From the NCBI GenBank assembly GCA_938015805.1, contig CALLXF010000089.1:1-35154 (forward strand): a stretch of 35,154 nucleotides of DNA, written 5' to 3'. Made by a program: the position numbers and the translations under genes. Source of the DNA: an uncultured Saprospiraceae bacterium (lineage in GTDB: Bacteria; Bacteroidota; Bacteroidia; Chitinophagales; Saprospiraceae). The notes beneath the pieces were generated by a model. That model saw nothing but the letters and a program-made list of their open reading frames with translations. It had not been told where the DNA came from and ran no database searches. This document shows positions 1-9,030 of the stretch, piece by piece. Every line of letters starts with the position of its first letter. Position 1 is the stretch's first letter.

Positions 1-1
1 T

Positions 2-496
2 AATAATGGCATTTTTACATTAATATTTCCAGAATTAGATGAGTCTGAGATTAATAAAATCCAATTTACAGGTATACAAAAGCATAGTCTGCAAGAGTGT
101 ATTGCTCATGGTGTTGCTTGTATTTCTCATGGATTATCGCGAGAGGAGTTAGGGCCTCCTTTAGAAAAATTAGATCGTAAACTGGGCATCCAGCCGGTGG
201 TAAATAGCGATCAGATCAGAGCCACGATTATCCATGTTGATCATTTTGAAAATGTGATCGTAAATCTGAGGAAAGAGCAATTTGATCAAATCAGAAATGA
301 AAGGTCCTTTGCATTGTATTATAAACACCATGATCCTATCACCGTTGTAAGTACATCTTATAGTGACGTAACACATGGCGAGGTACTATGTCTTTTTAAC
401 GCTACAGGCTATTTAGAAATCGCTATAAATATGGGCAAAGCTAGTTCTCTTTTAAGCCTATTTAAAAATGAAACCATACAGATCAACTTCTTATGA
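2..496 (+). CDS. SAM hydrolase / SAM hydroxide adenosyltransferase (DUF62), 5' end missing
   Basis: The reading frame is open from base 2, so the gene begins before the window; about 164 C-terminal residues are present. The family cleaves S-adenosylmethionine to adenosine and methionine. Seen here: an early NNGIFTLIFPELDE stretch like the family's PDNGxF segment, then a C-terminal beta-barrel half with HVDHFENVIVNL and FNATGYLEIAINMGKAS, close to the family pattern IDxFGNxITN ... FNSxGYLEIAxNxGxA. The normal glycine of IDxFGN is glutamate here. The stop codon overlaps the ATG of the next gene by 4 bases (ATGA), so the two are probably translationally coupled. The catalytic N-terminal half cannot be checked. 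Confidence 0.85.
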   Translation, partial: NNGIFTLIFPELDESEINKIQFTGIQKHSLQECIAHGVACISHGLSREELGPPLEKLDRKLGIQPVVNSDQIRATIIHVDHFENVIVNLRKEQFDQIRNERSFALYYKHHDPITVVSTSYSDVTHGEVLCLFNATGYLEIAINMGKASSLLSLFKNETIQINFL

Positions 497-795
497 TTAC
501 ACGCATAGTAAAGATGGAATTTAGGGCAGAAGCTATCGATGATTTTCTCGCAATGTTTGAGAAAAAAAAGCAATTTATCATAGCGAGACCGGGATGCATC
601 GATTTAGAAATGCTACAGCAAAAGGATAATCCGTCGGTTATCTTTACATATAGTCACTGGGAGTCGGAAGAAGATCTTAATGCCTATAGAGGGACACCTT
701 TATTTGGGGAAGTATGGAAAGAGACTAAATCTTATTTTTCTGATCGTGCTGAGGCGTGGACATTAGATTCTATACATAAACTGACCTCAGAATAG
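493..795 (+). CDS. ABM-domain (antibiotic biosynthesis monooxygenase / YgiN-like) protein
   Basis: A 100-residue single-domain protein, the usual length for the dimeric alpha+beta ABM fold. Visible features are MITRIVKMEF as the first strand, ARPGCIDLEMLQQ as the second strand after the conserved RPGC turn, the FTYSHWESEEDLNAYRGT segment with the conserved W-x-S/D-x-E-x-L pattern, and a helix with the FGEVWKE core. Family members include quinol monooxygenases, heme-degrading enzymes and many of unknown substrate. There is no clear heme-binding signature, so a quinol or stress-related role is only an inference. The start ATG overlaps the stop of the SAM hydrolase gene; aroB follows after 18 bases. 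Confidence 0.8.
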   Translation: MITRIVKMEFRAEAIDDFLAMFEKKKQFIIARPGCIDLEMLQQKDNPSVIFTYSHWESEEDLNAYRGTPLFGEVWKETKSYFSDRAEAWTLDSIHKLTSE

Positions 796-813
796 GCAGT
801 CTAAATCATCACA

Positions 814-1872
814 GTGCAATCTATAAAGACGGAACGTTATACTATATTTTTTCAAGACTGGGGTCAGTTAAATCTGGCTTACGCCAATGGGAAATATAGT
901 AAAGTAATTATACTCGTAGACGAGAATACAGAGCGGGACTGTCTTCCTATTCTTAAAGAAAATGTAAATTTTAATTTTGATAGGATAAGCATTAGTTCTG
1001 GGGAGGATTACAAAAGTATCACGACACTCTCAGAAATCTGGTCGTCTTTACTCTCATTAAAAGCGGACCGTAGATCATTGCTTATAAATCTTGGAGGAGG
1101 CGTTATCGGTGATATAGGTGGTTTTGCAGCTTCCACTTTTATGAGAGGTATGACTTTTATAAATATTCCTACCACGTTACTATCTATGGTCGATGCATCC
1201 ATAGGTGGAAAGCTGGGTATTGATTTTAATGGTGTAAAAAACCTGATCGGTCTATTTAATGATCCCATAGCGATTTTTATATTCCCTCAATTTTTAAAAA
1301 CCTTACCAAAAAGAGAACTGGACTCCGGAAAGGCAGAAATGTATAAACATGGACTGATAGCAGATCGAGAATACTGGCAAAGTATGATCGCTTTAAGTCC
1401 AGATCACCAGGACTGGACGGAGCTAATTTATAAATCTGTTCAGATAAAAAAGAGGGTGGTATCTGCTGATCCTACCGAACAGGGTCAGCGTAAAATTTTA
1501 AATTTTGGACATACGATTGGTCATGCTCTAGAGAGTTTAAATCTTAACTCGGTGGCTCATCTACTCCATGGAGAGGCAATCACTTTAGGTATGATAGCAG
1601 AGTCTTATCTGAGTTATAAAAAAGGGATGATTTCTATTATACAGTTTGAAGAGATCATTAGAGGAATTGATAAAAAGTATGTTTTCCCACAAGGTGTAAT
1701 CTTAGATATAGATCAGATTATGACTTACTGTGTAAAGGACAAAAAGAATCAAGGCCAAAATATCTTAGCAAGTCTATTGGACAGCGTCGGGAGTTGTACT
1801 TTTAATGTAGAAATAGTAAAAAGTGAGATTGCAGAGGCTTTAGAATTTATTCAACAGTATTTAAAAAAGTAG
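814..1872 (+). CDS. aroB: 3-dehydroquinate synthase
   Basis: Second step of the shikimate pathway: converts DAHP to 3-dehydroquinate, using NAD+ and a divalent metal, in the cytoplasm. The 352 residues match the usual family length. Seen here: the NAD-binding loop GGGVIGDIGGFAAST (about 94-108), IPTTLLSMVDASIGGK (118-133), the metal ligand Glu175 in SGKAEMYKHG, His233 in NFGHTIGHALE and His252 in LLHGEAITLGM. By comparison with fungal enzymes, E175, H233 and H252 are the metal ligands. The start is GTG at 814; no in-frame ATG near it gives a complete N-terminus. It is the third gene of a compact plus-strand operon, and no neighbour belongs to the shikimate pathway. Confidence 0.95.
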   Translation: MQSIKTERYTIFFQDWGQLNLAYANGKYSKVIILVDENTERDCLPILKENVNFNFDRISISSGEDYKSITTLSEIWSSLLSLKADRRSLLINLGGGVIGDIGGFAASTFMRGMTFINIPTTLLSMVDASIGGKLGIDFNGVKNLIGLFNDPIAIFIFPQFLKTLPKRELDSGKAEMYKHGLIADREYWQSMIALSPDHQDWTELIYKSVQIKKRVVSADPTEQGQRKILNFGHTIGHALESLNLNSVAHLLHGEAITLGMIAESYLSYKKGMISIIQFEEIIRGIDKKYVFPQGVILDIDQIMTYCVKDKKNQGQNILASLLDSVGSCTFNVEIVKSEIAEALEFIQQYLKK

Positions 1873-1912
1873 ATTTTACTTTCAAATTTCAGTTTCCAAG
1901 TTCCGAATTTTA

Positions 1913-1948
1913 TTCTGTCCCATTTACACCTTCTGTCCCATTTACACC
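1913..1948 (+). repeat. 18-bp perfect tandem duplication
   Basis: The 18-mer TTCTGTCCCATTTACACC occurs twice with no spacer (1913-1930 and 1931-1948), in the gap between the convergent aroB and glycosyltransferase genes. It ends 8 bases before the glycosyltransferase stop codon. Probably a replication-slippage duplication; no function is evident. Confidence 0.85.
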
Positions 1949-1956
1949 TTCTCTCA

Positions 1957-2643
1957 TTACCCATTAATCAATCCGATATAAGTTTTTAGTTCGTTCCACA
2001 GGCTGCCTAGTTTAACTTCTGATAGCTGTATCCCTTCTCGCAATTCGATTTCCACTAATACTGATGGGATGTTTTGCTTTTTTATTTTCTGCAAAAACTC
2101 GAGATCAAAAAGAAATCCATTGGTTTTAGTTGATAAGAAGATAGGCAAGAGTTCTTTTTTAATTGCTTTTAGTCCCGCCTGAGTATCTTTAGTCGGTAAT
2201 GACATGCAGATACTATTCATGATCTTGAGGATATTAGAAATTAGTTTTCTCTTTAGAGGAATTTTAGAAAAGTAGGATTTTGGACGGATGCCTATTGCCA
2301 TTTTTGCATTGCTCTTTAAGGCATCGATTATCGCTATCATACTATCTATAGTGTATGGAAAATCGGTATCTGTATAAAGAACGATATCTCCATTGGCGAC
2401 AGCCATACCATTTCTTAATGCCGCTCCTTTTCCTTTATTTGGTTTTTGTAAAATGAGCCTTGCACTAGGAAACTGACTGGCTATTTTTTTTATACTAGTG
2501 ATATCAGTCTGACTTCCATCATCGATCATAATAAGCTCTATGTCATCATTGACACGGTCTAATAAAGCCGTAAAACGTTCCGATATAATCGACGCGATCT
2601 GTGGAGTAGGATTATATATAGGGATGATGATACTGCAATACAT
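1957..2643 (-). CDS. Family 2 glycosyltransferase (DPG/DPM synthase-like)
   Basis: A 228-residue GT-A fold transferase. Visible motifs are the N-terminal strand CSIIIPIYN (3-11), the nucleotide-binding IDDGSQ (40-45), the NKGKGAALRNGM segment (69-80) typical of dolichyl-phosphate glucosyl/mannosyltransferase relatives, and the metal-binding DTD triad at 92-94 (YTDTDFPY). There is no C-terminal membrane span, unlike many polyprenyl-phosphate transferases, so it would act at the inner face of the membrane or in the cytoplasm. It lies 6 bases downstream of hemW on the same strand and is probably co-transcribed with it. The sugar donor and acceptor cannot be told from sequence. Confidence 0.88.
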   Translation of the reverse strand: MYCSIIIPIYNPTPQIASIISERFTALLDRVNDDIELIMIDDGSQTDITSIKKIASQFPSARLILQKPNKGKGAALRNGMAVANGDIVLYTDTDFPYTIDSMIAIIDALKSNAKMAIGIRPKSYFSKIPLKRKLISNILKIMNSICMSLPTKDTQAGLKAIKKELLPIFLSTKTNGFLFDLEFLQKIKKQNIPSVLVEIELREGIQLSEVKLGSLWNELKTYIGLING

Positions 2644-2649
2644 AATAAC

Positions 2650-3780
2650 TCAATCTACATAAAAAAGGGCTTGAGAAATCCTATCGGTTAAAATTCTTTT
2701 CTCTGACGGGATCCAGAAATGAGTTGGGGATTCTAAAATTTCTTTTGCAAGGAGTAAAGATTTGATTTCTTGATTAAAATAATCTTGATACTTTTTATCG
2801 AATACCTTCAATGAAGTTTTAGACAGTCCATTAATTAATCTGAGCTGGGTCATTATAAATTCATTGTAACGATCTCTTTCTGATAAAACCTCCTCTGTGC
2901 TTGGAATTTTGTTTTGGGATAATGCTTTTAAGTACTGTGTATTATTATTAAGATTCCAGTATCGCTTCCCATCATAATAAGAATGACTACTCGGACCGAT
3001 ACCTAAATATTCGCTTCCGTTCCAATAGGAGGAATTATGTTTTGAGTGACCTCCTTCTTGTGCATAATTAGATATTTCATATTGGCGAAAGCCAGCCTCA
3101 GTTAATATTTGTTGCGTCATTAAAAACTGCTCTTCAAATGTTTTATCATTTAGCTTAGGATATTTTCCAGTTTTAATAAAATGCTCCCATGCTGTTTTGG
3201 GTTCGACCGTAAGACCATAAATACTAATATGAGGAATTTTAAAATTAAGCATCATTTTTAGATTGTTCTTCCATCGATCTAATGACATAGTATGAGTTCC
3301 GAAAATCAAGTCAGCCGATATATTGTTAAATCCGATATCCTGAGCTTTAGAGATCACTGACTTGGAATCTTTTGCATCATGAGCTCTATTCATCGCTTTA
3401 AGATCTTCATTATAAAATGACTGTATACCGATACTTAATCGATTGATAGGGGTTTCTTTTTTTAAGCTATAGAGATAAGAAAAATTGAGATCATCTGGAT
3501 TTGCCTCTATCGTTATTTCTACATTTGTATAGACATTAAAGCATTTGTAAATTTGATTAAAAATGCGGTTAAGCTCTGTAGCATTTAGCAAACTTGGTGT
3601 TCCTCCTCCTAGATAAATAGTAGAAATCTGATCATTTTTTGCAAACGATTGTTGCAATTCGATTTCTTTACAAATACTGGTAATTATAGAATCCTTTAGC
3701 TTTAACGATGTGGAAAAATGAAAATCACAGTAATGACATGCTTGTTTACAAAAAGGAATATGTAGATAGATACCTGCCAA
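2650..3780 (-). CDS. hemW: HemW-like radical SAM heme chaperone (formerly annotated oxygen-independent coproporphyrinogen oxidase)
   Basis: Radical SAM protein that carries heme to cytoplasmic or membrane targets. The chosen start is the TTG at 3780, giving 376 residues beginning MAGIYLHIPFCKQ, which matches the usual N-terminus of Bacteroidota HemW. The open frame extends to another TTG at 3816, but those 12 extra residues are unlike the family, and no ATG is available upstream before an in-frame stop. Seen here: the 4Fe-4S motif C-x3-C-x2-C (C11, C15, C18), IYLGGGTPSLL, NRLSIGIQSF, DLIFG, and the HemW-type HNxxYW motif (HNSSYW), which is lacking in true coproporphyrinogen oxidase HemN. The start lies 27 bases from the divergent outer-membrane gene. 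Confidence 0.92.
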   Translation of the reverse strand: MAGIYLHIPFCKQACHYCDFHFSTSLKLKDSIITSICKEIELQQSFAKNDQISTIYLGGGTPSLLNATELNRIFNQIYKCFNVYTNVEITIEANPDDLNFSYLYSLKKETPINRLSIGIQSFYNEDLKAMNRAHDAKDSKSVISKAQDIGFNNISADLIFGTHTMSLDRWKNNLKMMLNFKIPHISIYGLTVEPKTAWEHFIKTGKYPKLNDKTFEEQFLMTQQILTEAGFRQYEISNYAQEGGHSKHNSSYWNGSEYLGIGPSSHSYYDGKRYWNLNNNTQYLKALSQNKIPSTEEVLSERDRYNEFIMTQLRLINGLSKTSLKVFDKKYQDYFNQEIKSLLLAKEILESPTHFWIPSEKRILTDRISQALFYVD

Positions 3781-3807
3781 TAGCGTAATTTCGTTTGAGA
3801 TAAAGCA

Positions 3808-5592
3808 ATGATACAAAGGCTAAGATACATTTTACTAATTTCCATTCTGCTATTTGCGGAAGATGCTATGACCCAACGTCATTATGAGCTGCGTATGGAA
3901 GTGTCAGATGCTCCAGATATCTTAATAAAAGTAGAAGATTCTATGGCTGTTTATCGCTATCTCGATTCTTTACAAAGAGCAGATTTTGTTTCTGGTTATC
4001 TTGCGAGTGCAGTAGATAAAATTTCTTTTCAGGATTCTACAGTTGATGTAAGTTACTATCGTGGTGATGTTTTTAAGTTTGGAAAAATCAGATTTGAGGA
4101 GGTCTCATGGTTATCAGGATTCCTTACTCAGAAAGTAAAAAATCTTGAAGGAACCTTATTAAAGCCGGCTCAGCTTACAAAACTGAGCGATCAGATTATA
4201 ATAGATTTAGAAAATGCAGGATATCCTTTTGCGAGTGTACAGCTCGATAGTACAGCGATTACTGAAGGTATTATAGAAGGTCGTTTTAAGATCGATCGCT
4301 CTACCTTTATCACGATGGATGCCATCCAAAATAATGGTAATTTAAAAATCAGTAATGGATATTTACAGCGTTATCTCGACATACGGCCCGGTGATACTTA
4401 TGACCGTCGTTTGATTAACAGTTTAAAGCGTAAGCTGAGTGAATTGGCTTTCGCCAAATCTAAATCTGATCCTAAAATATCTTTTGTAAATGATAAGGCA
4501 AAAATTCTTTTAGACTTAGATAAGCATCGTTCTAGTCATTTTGATTTTATCATCGGATTATTGCAAAATCAGACTTCAGAAGGACAGAAGTATACGATCA
4601 CGGGAGACTTTACGGCAGAGATGCTTAATAAACTCGGTTATGGTGAGCGGTTTTATCTGCAATTCCAGCGATTGCGTCCAGAGAACCAGACCTTAGAAAT
4701 TGCTTTTGATTATCCATTTATTTTGGATACCCCTTTTGGGACACAGCTGAGTTTTAATCTATTTAGAAATATGGATCAGTGGATCGATACAGATCTCGAG
4801 CTAGGAGCACAGTATTATTTGCAGGGACGTGATTACGTAAACTTAAGCTGGGTCAGGAAGGGTAGTAATCTGCTGAGTATCGATACGGCTTTAGTAAAAG
4901 CATCAGGTCGTCTGCCTGCTAGACTGGATTATTCTTACAATGGATTAGGGATGGGCATTTATCTGGAACGACTCAATTATAGATTTAATCCGAGTAGCGG
5001 ATATGAGATAAATTTAAAAGTGGATGCAGGTTTTAAAAAAATCATTAAAAATAATACTATACTAGCACTGAGTGATGATGATGTTGATTTTGATATGATT
5101 TATGATGAGCTCGAGCTTAATACCTATCAGGTAGGGATGCATTTTAAAGGATCATACTTTCAGCCGCTTACACGAAATATTACAATACGTACTGGAGTCA
5201 ATGCGGGCTACCAATATAATCAACAACAGTTGTTAGAAAATGAGTTTTATCGTATCGGGGGTAATAAATTGCTTAGAGGATTTGATGAGCAAAGTATACT
5301 GAGTACCTTTTATTCTGTGATGACTGCAGAGCTCCGTTTTATACTCGCACAGCAAGATAATAACTTTACATTGTCGCTTCCATTTATAGATTATGGAGTG
5401 GAATATAATCCATTACGAGAAGCAGAAGAAGAGGGCACGGGATGGGATCGACCGATCGGTGTAGGTATCGGGATGAATTTCCAGACAGGAGCAGGAATAT
5501 TTAGTTTTGCACTGGCGGCTGGTAAGCGACTCAATAATCCATTTGATTTTAGCAATTTAAAGATTCACTTTGGGTATGTCAATTTGTTTTGA
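3808..5592 (+). CDS. Omp85-family outer membrane protein (BamA/TamA-like)
   Basis: A 594-residue protein with an N-terminal signal peptide (about 1-22, RLRYILLISILLFAEDAMTQ), a periplasmic region to about 235 that looks like two or three POTRA-type segments (for example LSDQIIIDLENAGYPFASVQ and YLDIRPGDTYDRRLINSLK), and a C-terminal beta barrel. The barrel carries the Omp85 signature LLRGFDEQ, with R490-G491-F492 corresponding to the family (V/I)RGF/Y motif, and ends in an aromatic residue (HFGYVNLF), as barrels recognised by the Bam machinery do. It is shorter than a full BamA with five POTRA domains, so a TamA-like or accessory Omp85 role is likely. A class A PBP follows 58 bases downstream. 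Confidence 0.82.
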   Translation: MIQRLRYILLISILLFAEDAMTQRHYELRMEVSDAPDILIKVEDSMAVYRYLDSLQRADFVSGYLASAVDKISFQDSTVDVSYYRGDVFKFGKIRFEEVSWLSGFLTQKVKNLEGTLLKPAQLTKLSDQIIIDLENAGYPFASVQLDSTAITEGIIEGRFKIDRSTFITMDAIQNNGNLKISNGYLQRYLDIRPGDTYDRRLINSLKRKLSELAFAKSKSDPKISFVNDKAKILLDLDKHRSSHFDFIIGLLQNQTSEGQKYTITGDFTAEMLNKLGYGERFYLQFQRLRPENQTLEIAFDYPFILDTPFGTQLSFNLFRNMDQWIDTDLELGAQYYLQGRDYVNLSWVRKGSNLLSIDTALVKASGRLPARLDYSYNGLGMGIYLERLNYRFNPSSGYEINLKVDAGFKKIIKNNTILALSDDDVDFDMIYDELELNTYQVGMHFKGSYFQPLTRNITIRTGVNAGYQYNQQQLLENEFYRIGGNKLLRGFDEQSILSTFYSVMTAELRFILAQQDNNFTLSLPFIDYGVEYNPLREAEEEGTGWDRPIGVGIGMNFQTGAGIFSFALAAGKRLNNPFDFSNLKIHFGYVNLF

Positions 5593-5638
5593 TAAGCTGC
5601 ATTATTCGAGATTATTAGGTAAATTCGTTGCCATTCTT

Positions 5639-5643
5639 AGGAG
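5639..5643 (+). promoter_or_regulatory. Shine-Dalgarno-like AGGAG ahead of the PBP gene
   Basis: AGGAG lies 7 bases upstream of the ATG at 5651, ideal spacing for a ribosome binding site. I did not find an equally good one ahead of most other genes here, as expected in Bacteroidota, so this may mark a highly translated gene or be chance. Confidence 0.4.
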
Positions 5644-5650
5644 ATAATAC

Positions 5651-8431
5651 ATGTCAGATCTTAAAACTAAAATAAAAGCCTTCCCGTCTAAAGTAATGGC
5701 TTTTTTTAATGACCCTACCCAACGTAGATGGCTCAGATGGCTGCTTTATGGATTATGGGTATTTGCGATTTTAGGGTTTCTAGGGTTTGCTCTATTAATG
5801 TACTCAATCAATAAAAAAGATATTCCGACATTTACTCAGTTAGAAAACCCATCTTATGATTTAGCCTCTATTGTGCTTGACGCCAATGAGGTAGAATTTG
5901 GAAAATACTATATTGAGAATCGAAACGAACTGCGTTTTGAGGAATTATCGCCTAAAGTGGTTAATGCTTTAATGGCTACCGAGGATGATCGTTTTTATAA
6001 ACACTCAGGAGTGGATGTAAGGGCTTTATTTAGAGTTGCGGTAAAGACCATTTTACTTGGTGATGATGACTCAGGAGGAGGAAGTACCATATCTCAACAA
6101 TTAGCAAAATTATTATATCGTCGTTCGCCTAATCGGGGATCGGCTCTTTCTAGGGCGATCGGACTTGTAAAGGTTAAACTAAAAGAATGGATCACTGCCG
6201 TAAAACTAGAAAAGAGCTATACAAAGCAGGAAATCCTAGCTATGTATCTCAATAAATTTGAATTTATAAATGGTGCTCACGGTATACAAGCCGCTTCGGA
6301 AACATACTACAGTAAGGATCAGTCGGATCTAGAAGATCATGAGGTAGCGACACTTATCGGGATGCTTAAAAATCCATCTTTGTATAATCCTAAGCGATTT
6401 CCAGAAAAGGCAAAGAATCGTCGTAACGTCGTACTTAATTTAATGCATGGAAAAAATCTGATCGATGATGAGGCCTTGGATACATTAGTTACAAAGGAGA
6501 TAGATATGACCTCCTTTAAAAGAGAAACTCAGAGTGAGGGCTACGCTCCATACTTTAGATCAGAGCTTACTAAGTGGTTGCGTAATGTTTTTAAAAAGGA
6601 AGACATAAAAAAAGTAGATGGTACAGACTATGACATTTATAGGGATGGTTTAAAAATATATACAACTATTGATCTAAATTATCAGAAGCATGCGGAGAAG
6701 GCGGTGGTAGATCACATGGAGTGGAATCAGGAAAAATACTTTAGAGTATGGAAGAATAAGAATCCATGGACTTTTGAGGCTGATTCTTTGCAGTTAGAAA
6801 TAAGAAAGGATATTTTAGAAAGAAGAGTAAAAGCATCTGATAGGTATTTAAATCTTAGAAATAATTATCTCGGAAAGACGATTGCTAAAATAAGAGAGCG
6901 ATATGCCGATCTTCCATTATCTGATAATGTCATTAAGGCACTGATAAAAATTGATGAGAATAAATCAAATTATAAGGCTGCAATAGCAAGTGGCAAATTA
7001 AAAGAAAAATATATAGGTGATTATAAATCATTACTGAGTAAAAAAGGATGGAATAGCTTAACCAGTGACTGGTATGATTTGCTTTCTGCCTACGAAGTGG
7101 AGTTTACAAAGACAAAGTTTCCAATGATGATTTTTGATTATGGAGAGGGTAATGAGAAAGAAGTAGAAATGACTCCTCTAGATTCTGTAAAATATCACAA
7201 TCAGCATATGCAAGCAGGGATGCTAGCGGTGGAACCACAAACGGGATATATAAAAGCATGGGTAGGAGGTATAAATCACAAGTACTTTAAATATGATCAT
7301 GTAAACTCTCGTAGACAAGTAGGATCGACTATAAAACCTTTTGTGTATGCGACGGCGATATCTCTACAAGGAATTTCTCCTTGTCAGCAGTTTGAGGATA
7401 TACAATATTCAATAGCACCAGGTGATGCTGGATTTTATGTAGATGAACAATGGTCCCCTGCTAATGCGGATGAAAATTTTACAGGTAATTTATACAACCT
7501 TTTCCAAGGGTTACTGTACTCTAAAAATTCCATTACCGTAAAACTGGTAAAGGAAATGGGAAATGTGGAAGTCATCAGAGAGCTCCTAAATAACGCAGGC
7601 ATTAGTAATACAGATCGGTATCCTAATGGAAGGTTAGTAGTCCCTAAAGTACCGTCTATATGCCTAGGAGCAATGGATCTTACCTTGCATGAGATGACAG
7701 GAGCTTACACTACATTTGCTAATAACGGTACTTATACAGAGCCTATTTTTATCCAGCGAATAGAAGATAAAAATGGAAAAGTTATATATACAGGAATCCC
7801 AGATCGCAAGCCTGCACTTAATCCCGTTTACAATGCAGTGATGCTAGAAATGCTAAAAAATAATGTCAATAGTGGATTTAAGTTAGGTATAAAATCTACG
7901 GCAGGAGGTAAAACCGGAACGACTAATGACTATTGTGATGGATGGTTTATGGGAGTAACACCAGAACTAGTCGTAGGTACATGGGTCGGTGGAGATGATA
8001 AATGGATTAGATTTTTGACACTAGATGATGGGCAAGGTTATGTAATGGCCAGACCGATTTTTTCTGATTTTATATCCGCACTGGAAAAAGATACATTAGC
8101 AGCTTTTAATCCTAAGGCACAGTTTCCAGGACCGCCACAAGGATTTTATGAACTGATAGACTGTGATCGATATAAACAAATAAAACCAGAAGAAGAACGT
8201 AGTCAGACGCTTAACGAGAAAGCTAAGTTGGACGAATTTGAAGAAGACGAGTTTGACGAGTTTGAGCAAGAGATGGAAGAAATGGAACTGGAGATGCAAG
8301 AGGAATTAGAAGGAGAGATGGAAGAAGAAATGGGAGAGCTAGAAGAGGAGCTGGAAGAGATGGGTGAGCTAGAAGAAATACCTAAGCCAGAAGAAAAGGA
8401 AAAAGACAAAAAGCCAGGAGGAGGTTTTTAA
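5651..8431 (+). CDS. Class A penicillin-binding protein (bifunctional glycosyltransferase/transpeptidase, PBP1A-like)
   Basis: Polymerises lipid II glycan chains and cross-links peptides at the outer face of the inner membrane. In order along 926 residues: a cytoplasmic start with basic residues, one membrane span (about 31-51), a GT51 domain with the catalytic Glu111 in ATEDDRFYKHSG, the GGGSTISQQLAKLLYRR motif and the MYLNKFEF and HGIQAASETYY motifs, and a long linker with an insert rich in charged helix. The transpeptidase domain has S559-T-I-K562 (active-site serine and lysine), S624-K-N and K754-T-G. The last 75 or so residues are almost all Glu, Asp, Met and Leu, then PGGGF. It follows the Omp85 gene by 58 bases. 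Confidence 0.95.
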   Translation: MSDLKTKIKAFPSKVMAFFNDPTQRRWLRWLLYGLWVFAILGFLGFALLMYSINKKDIPTFTQLENPSYDLASIVLDANEVEFGKYYIENRNELRFEELSPKVVNALMATEDDRFYKHSGVDVRALFRVAVKTILLGDDDSGGGSTISQQLAKLLYRRSPNRGSALSRAIGLVKVKLKEWITAVKLEKSYTKQEILAMYLNKFEFINGAHGIQAASETYYSKDQSDLEDHEVATLIGMLKNPSLYNPKRFPEKAKNRRNVVLNLMHGKNLIDDEALDTLVTKEIDMTSFKRETQSEGYAPYFRSELTKWLRNVFKKEDIKKVDGTDYDIYRDGLKIYTTIDLNYQKHAEKAVVDHMEWNQEKYFRVWKNKNPWTFEADSLQLEIRKDILERRVKASDRYLNLRNNYLGKTIAKIRERYADLPLSDNVIKALIKIDENKSNYKAAIASGKLKEKYIGDYKSLLSKKGWNSLTSDWYDLLSAYEVEFTKTKFPMMIFDYGEGNEKEVEMTPLDSVKYHNQHMQAGMLAVEPQTGYIKAWVGGINHKYFKYDHVNSRRQVGSTIKPFVYATAISLQGISPCQQFEDIQYSIAPGDAGFYVDEQWSPANADENFTGNLYNLFQGLLYSKNSITVKLVKEMGNVEVIRELLNNAGISNTDRYPNGRLVVPKVPSICLGAMDLTLHEMTGAYTTFANNGTYTEPIFIQRIEDKNGKVIYTGIPDRKPALNPVYNAVMLEMLKNNVNSGFKLGIKSTAGGKTGTTNDYCDGWFMGVTPELVVGTWVGGDDKWIRFLTLDDGQGYVMARPIFSDFISALEKDTLAAFNPKAQFPGPPQGFYELIDCDRYKQIKPEEERSQTLNEKAKLDEFEEDEFDEFEQEMEEMELEMQEELEGEMEEEMGELEEELEEMGELEEIPKPEEKEKDKKPGGGF

Positions 8432-8545
8432 TGTAAACTCATCCTTAAGTAGCCATGCTTACATAACTACTACATAATTTACTCTAATTTTATATTCTTT
8501 TATACCGTTGTGAAATGACGGTTATACATATCAGTCCATAAATAA

Positions 8546-8911
8546 ATGACAGCACATACTGCCAGTGCCATAAATGCATATACCGTTCTAGTTCTAGGAA
8601 TGATCGGAATAAAAATGAGCTTTGATAAAGAAGTAATGGATTTTGTTCCAGTTATGCTATCTGTTTTTTTATTGATCTTAAATAACAGCATAAAATATTT
8701 TAATCGTACACCAGCTTACGTAGCCTACGGGATTACCTTATTATTGATTTATTTTCTCTCTAAAGAGTTAGTTTCTATCTGGAATACAGATGAGGTTTTT
8801 TGTAAAGTTAGACTGGCCGTGATGTTAGTAAGTTCTTTGCCGCCGCTTTACTTTTTGATTGTTTTATACAAAGAGAAAGCAAGAGTCCGTGCTAAGGCAA
8901 AGAGATATTAA
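8546..8911 (+). CDS. Small four-span membrane protein, function unknown
   Basis: A 121-residue hydrophobic protein with about four membrane segments (roughly 8-26, 31-47, 55-72 and 87-106) and a strongly basic C-terminus (KEKARVRAKAKRY), which by the positive-inside rule lies in the cytoplasm. The N-terminal TASAINAYTVLVLGMIG resembles small membrane proteins that I recall from other Bacteroidota, with no known role. An overlapping minus-strand frame (8500-8691) is a shadow. The gene stands alone: 114 bases behind the PBP gene and convergent with the next gene. Confidence 0.65.
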   Translation: MTAHTASAINAYTVLVLGMIGIKMSFDKEVMDFVPVMLSVFLLILNNSIKYFNRTPAYVAYGITLLLIYFLSKELVSIWNTDEVFCKVRLAVMLVSSLPPLYFLIVLYKEKARVRAKAKRY

Positions 8912-9030
8912 TTATTAGAATCGTCAAACTATTAATCTTATAAACTAGTAATGAGAAATAGTCGATACACTATAAATTTTTCCGACTTGATGCCTTAAGC
9001 AATTACATTTTTAAACCTTACGATTAATAC

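Noticed and set aside
8203-8409. Serine-rich minus-strand frame
   Set aside because: It is the reverse complement of the Glu-rich tail of the PBP gene (GAA/GAG read as Ser codons), so a shadow.
8498-8526. ACCGT-N9-ACGGT inverted repeat upstream of the small membrane protein
   Set aside because: Arms of only 5 bp in an intergenic region are likely by chance, with no second copy seen.
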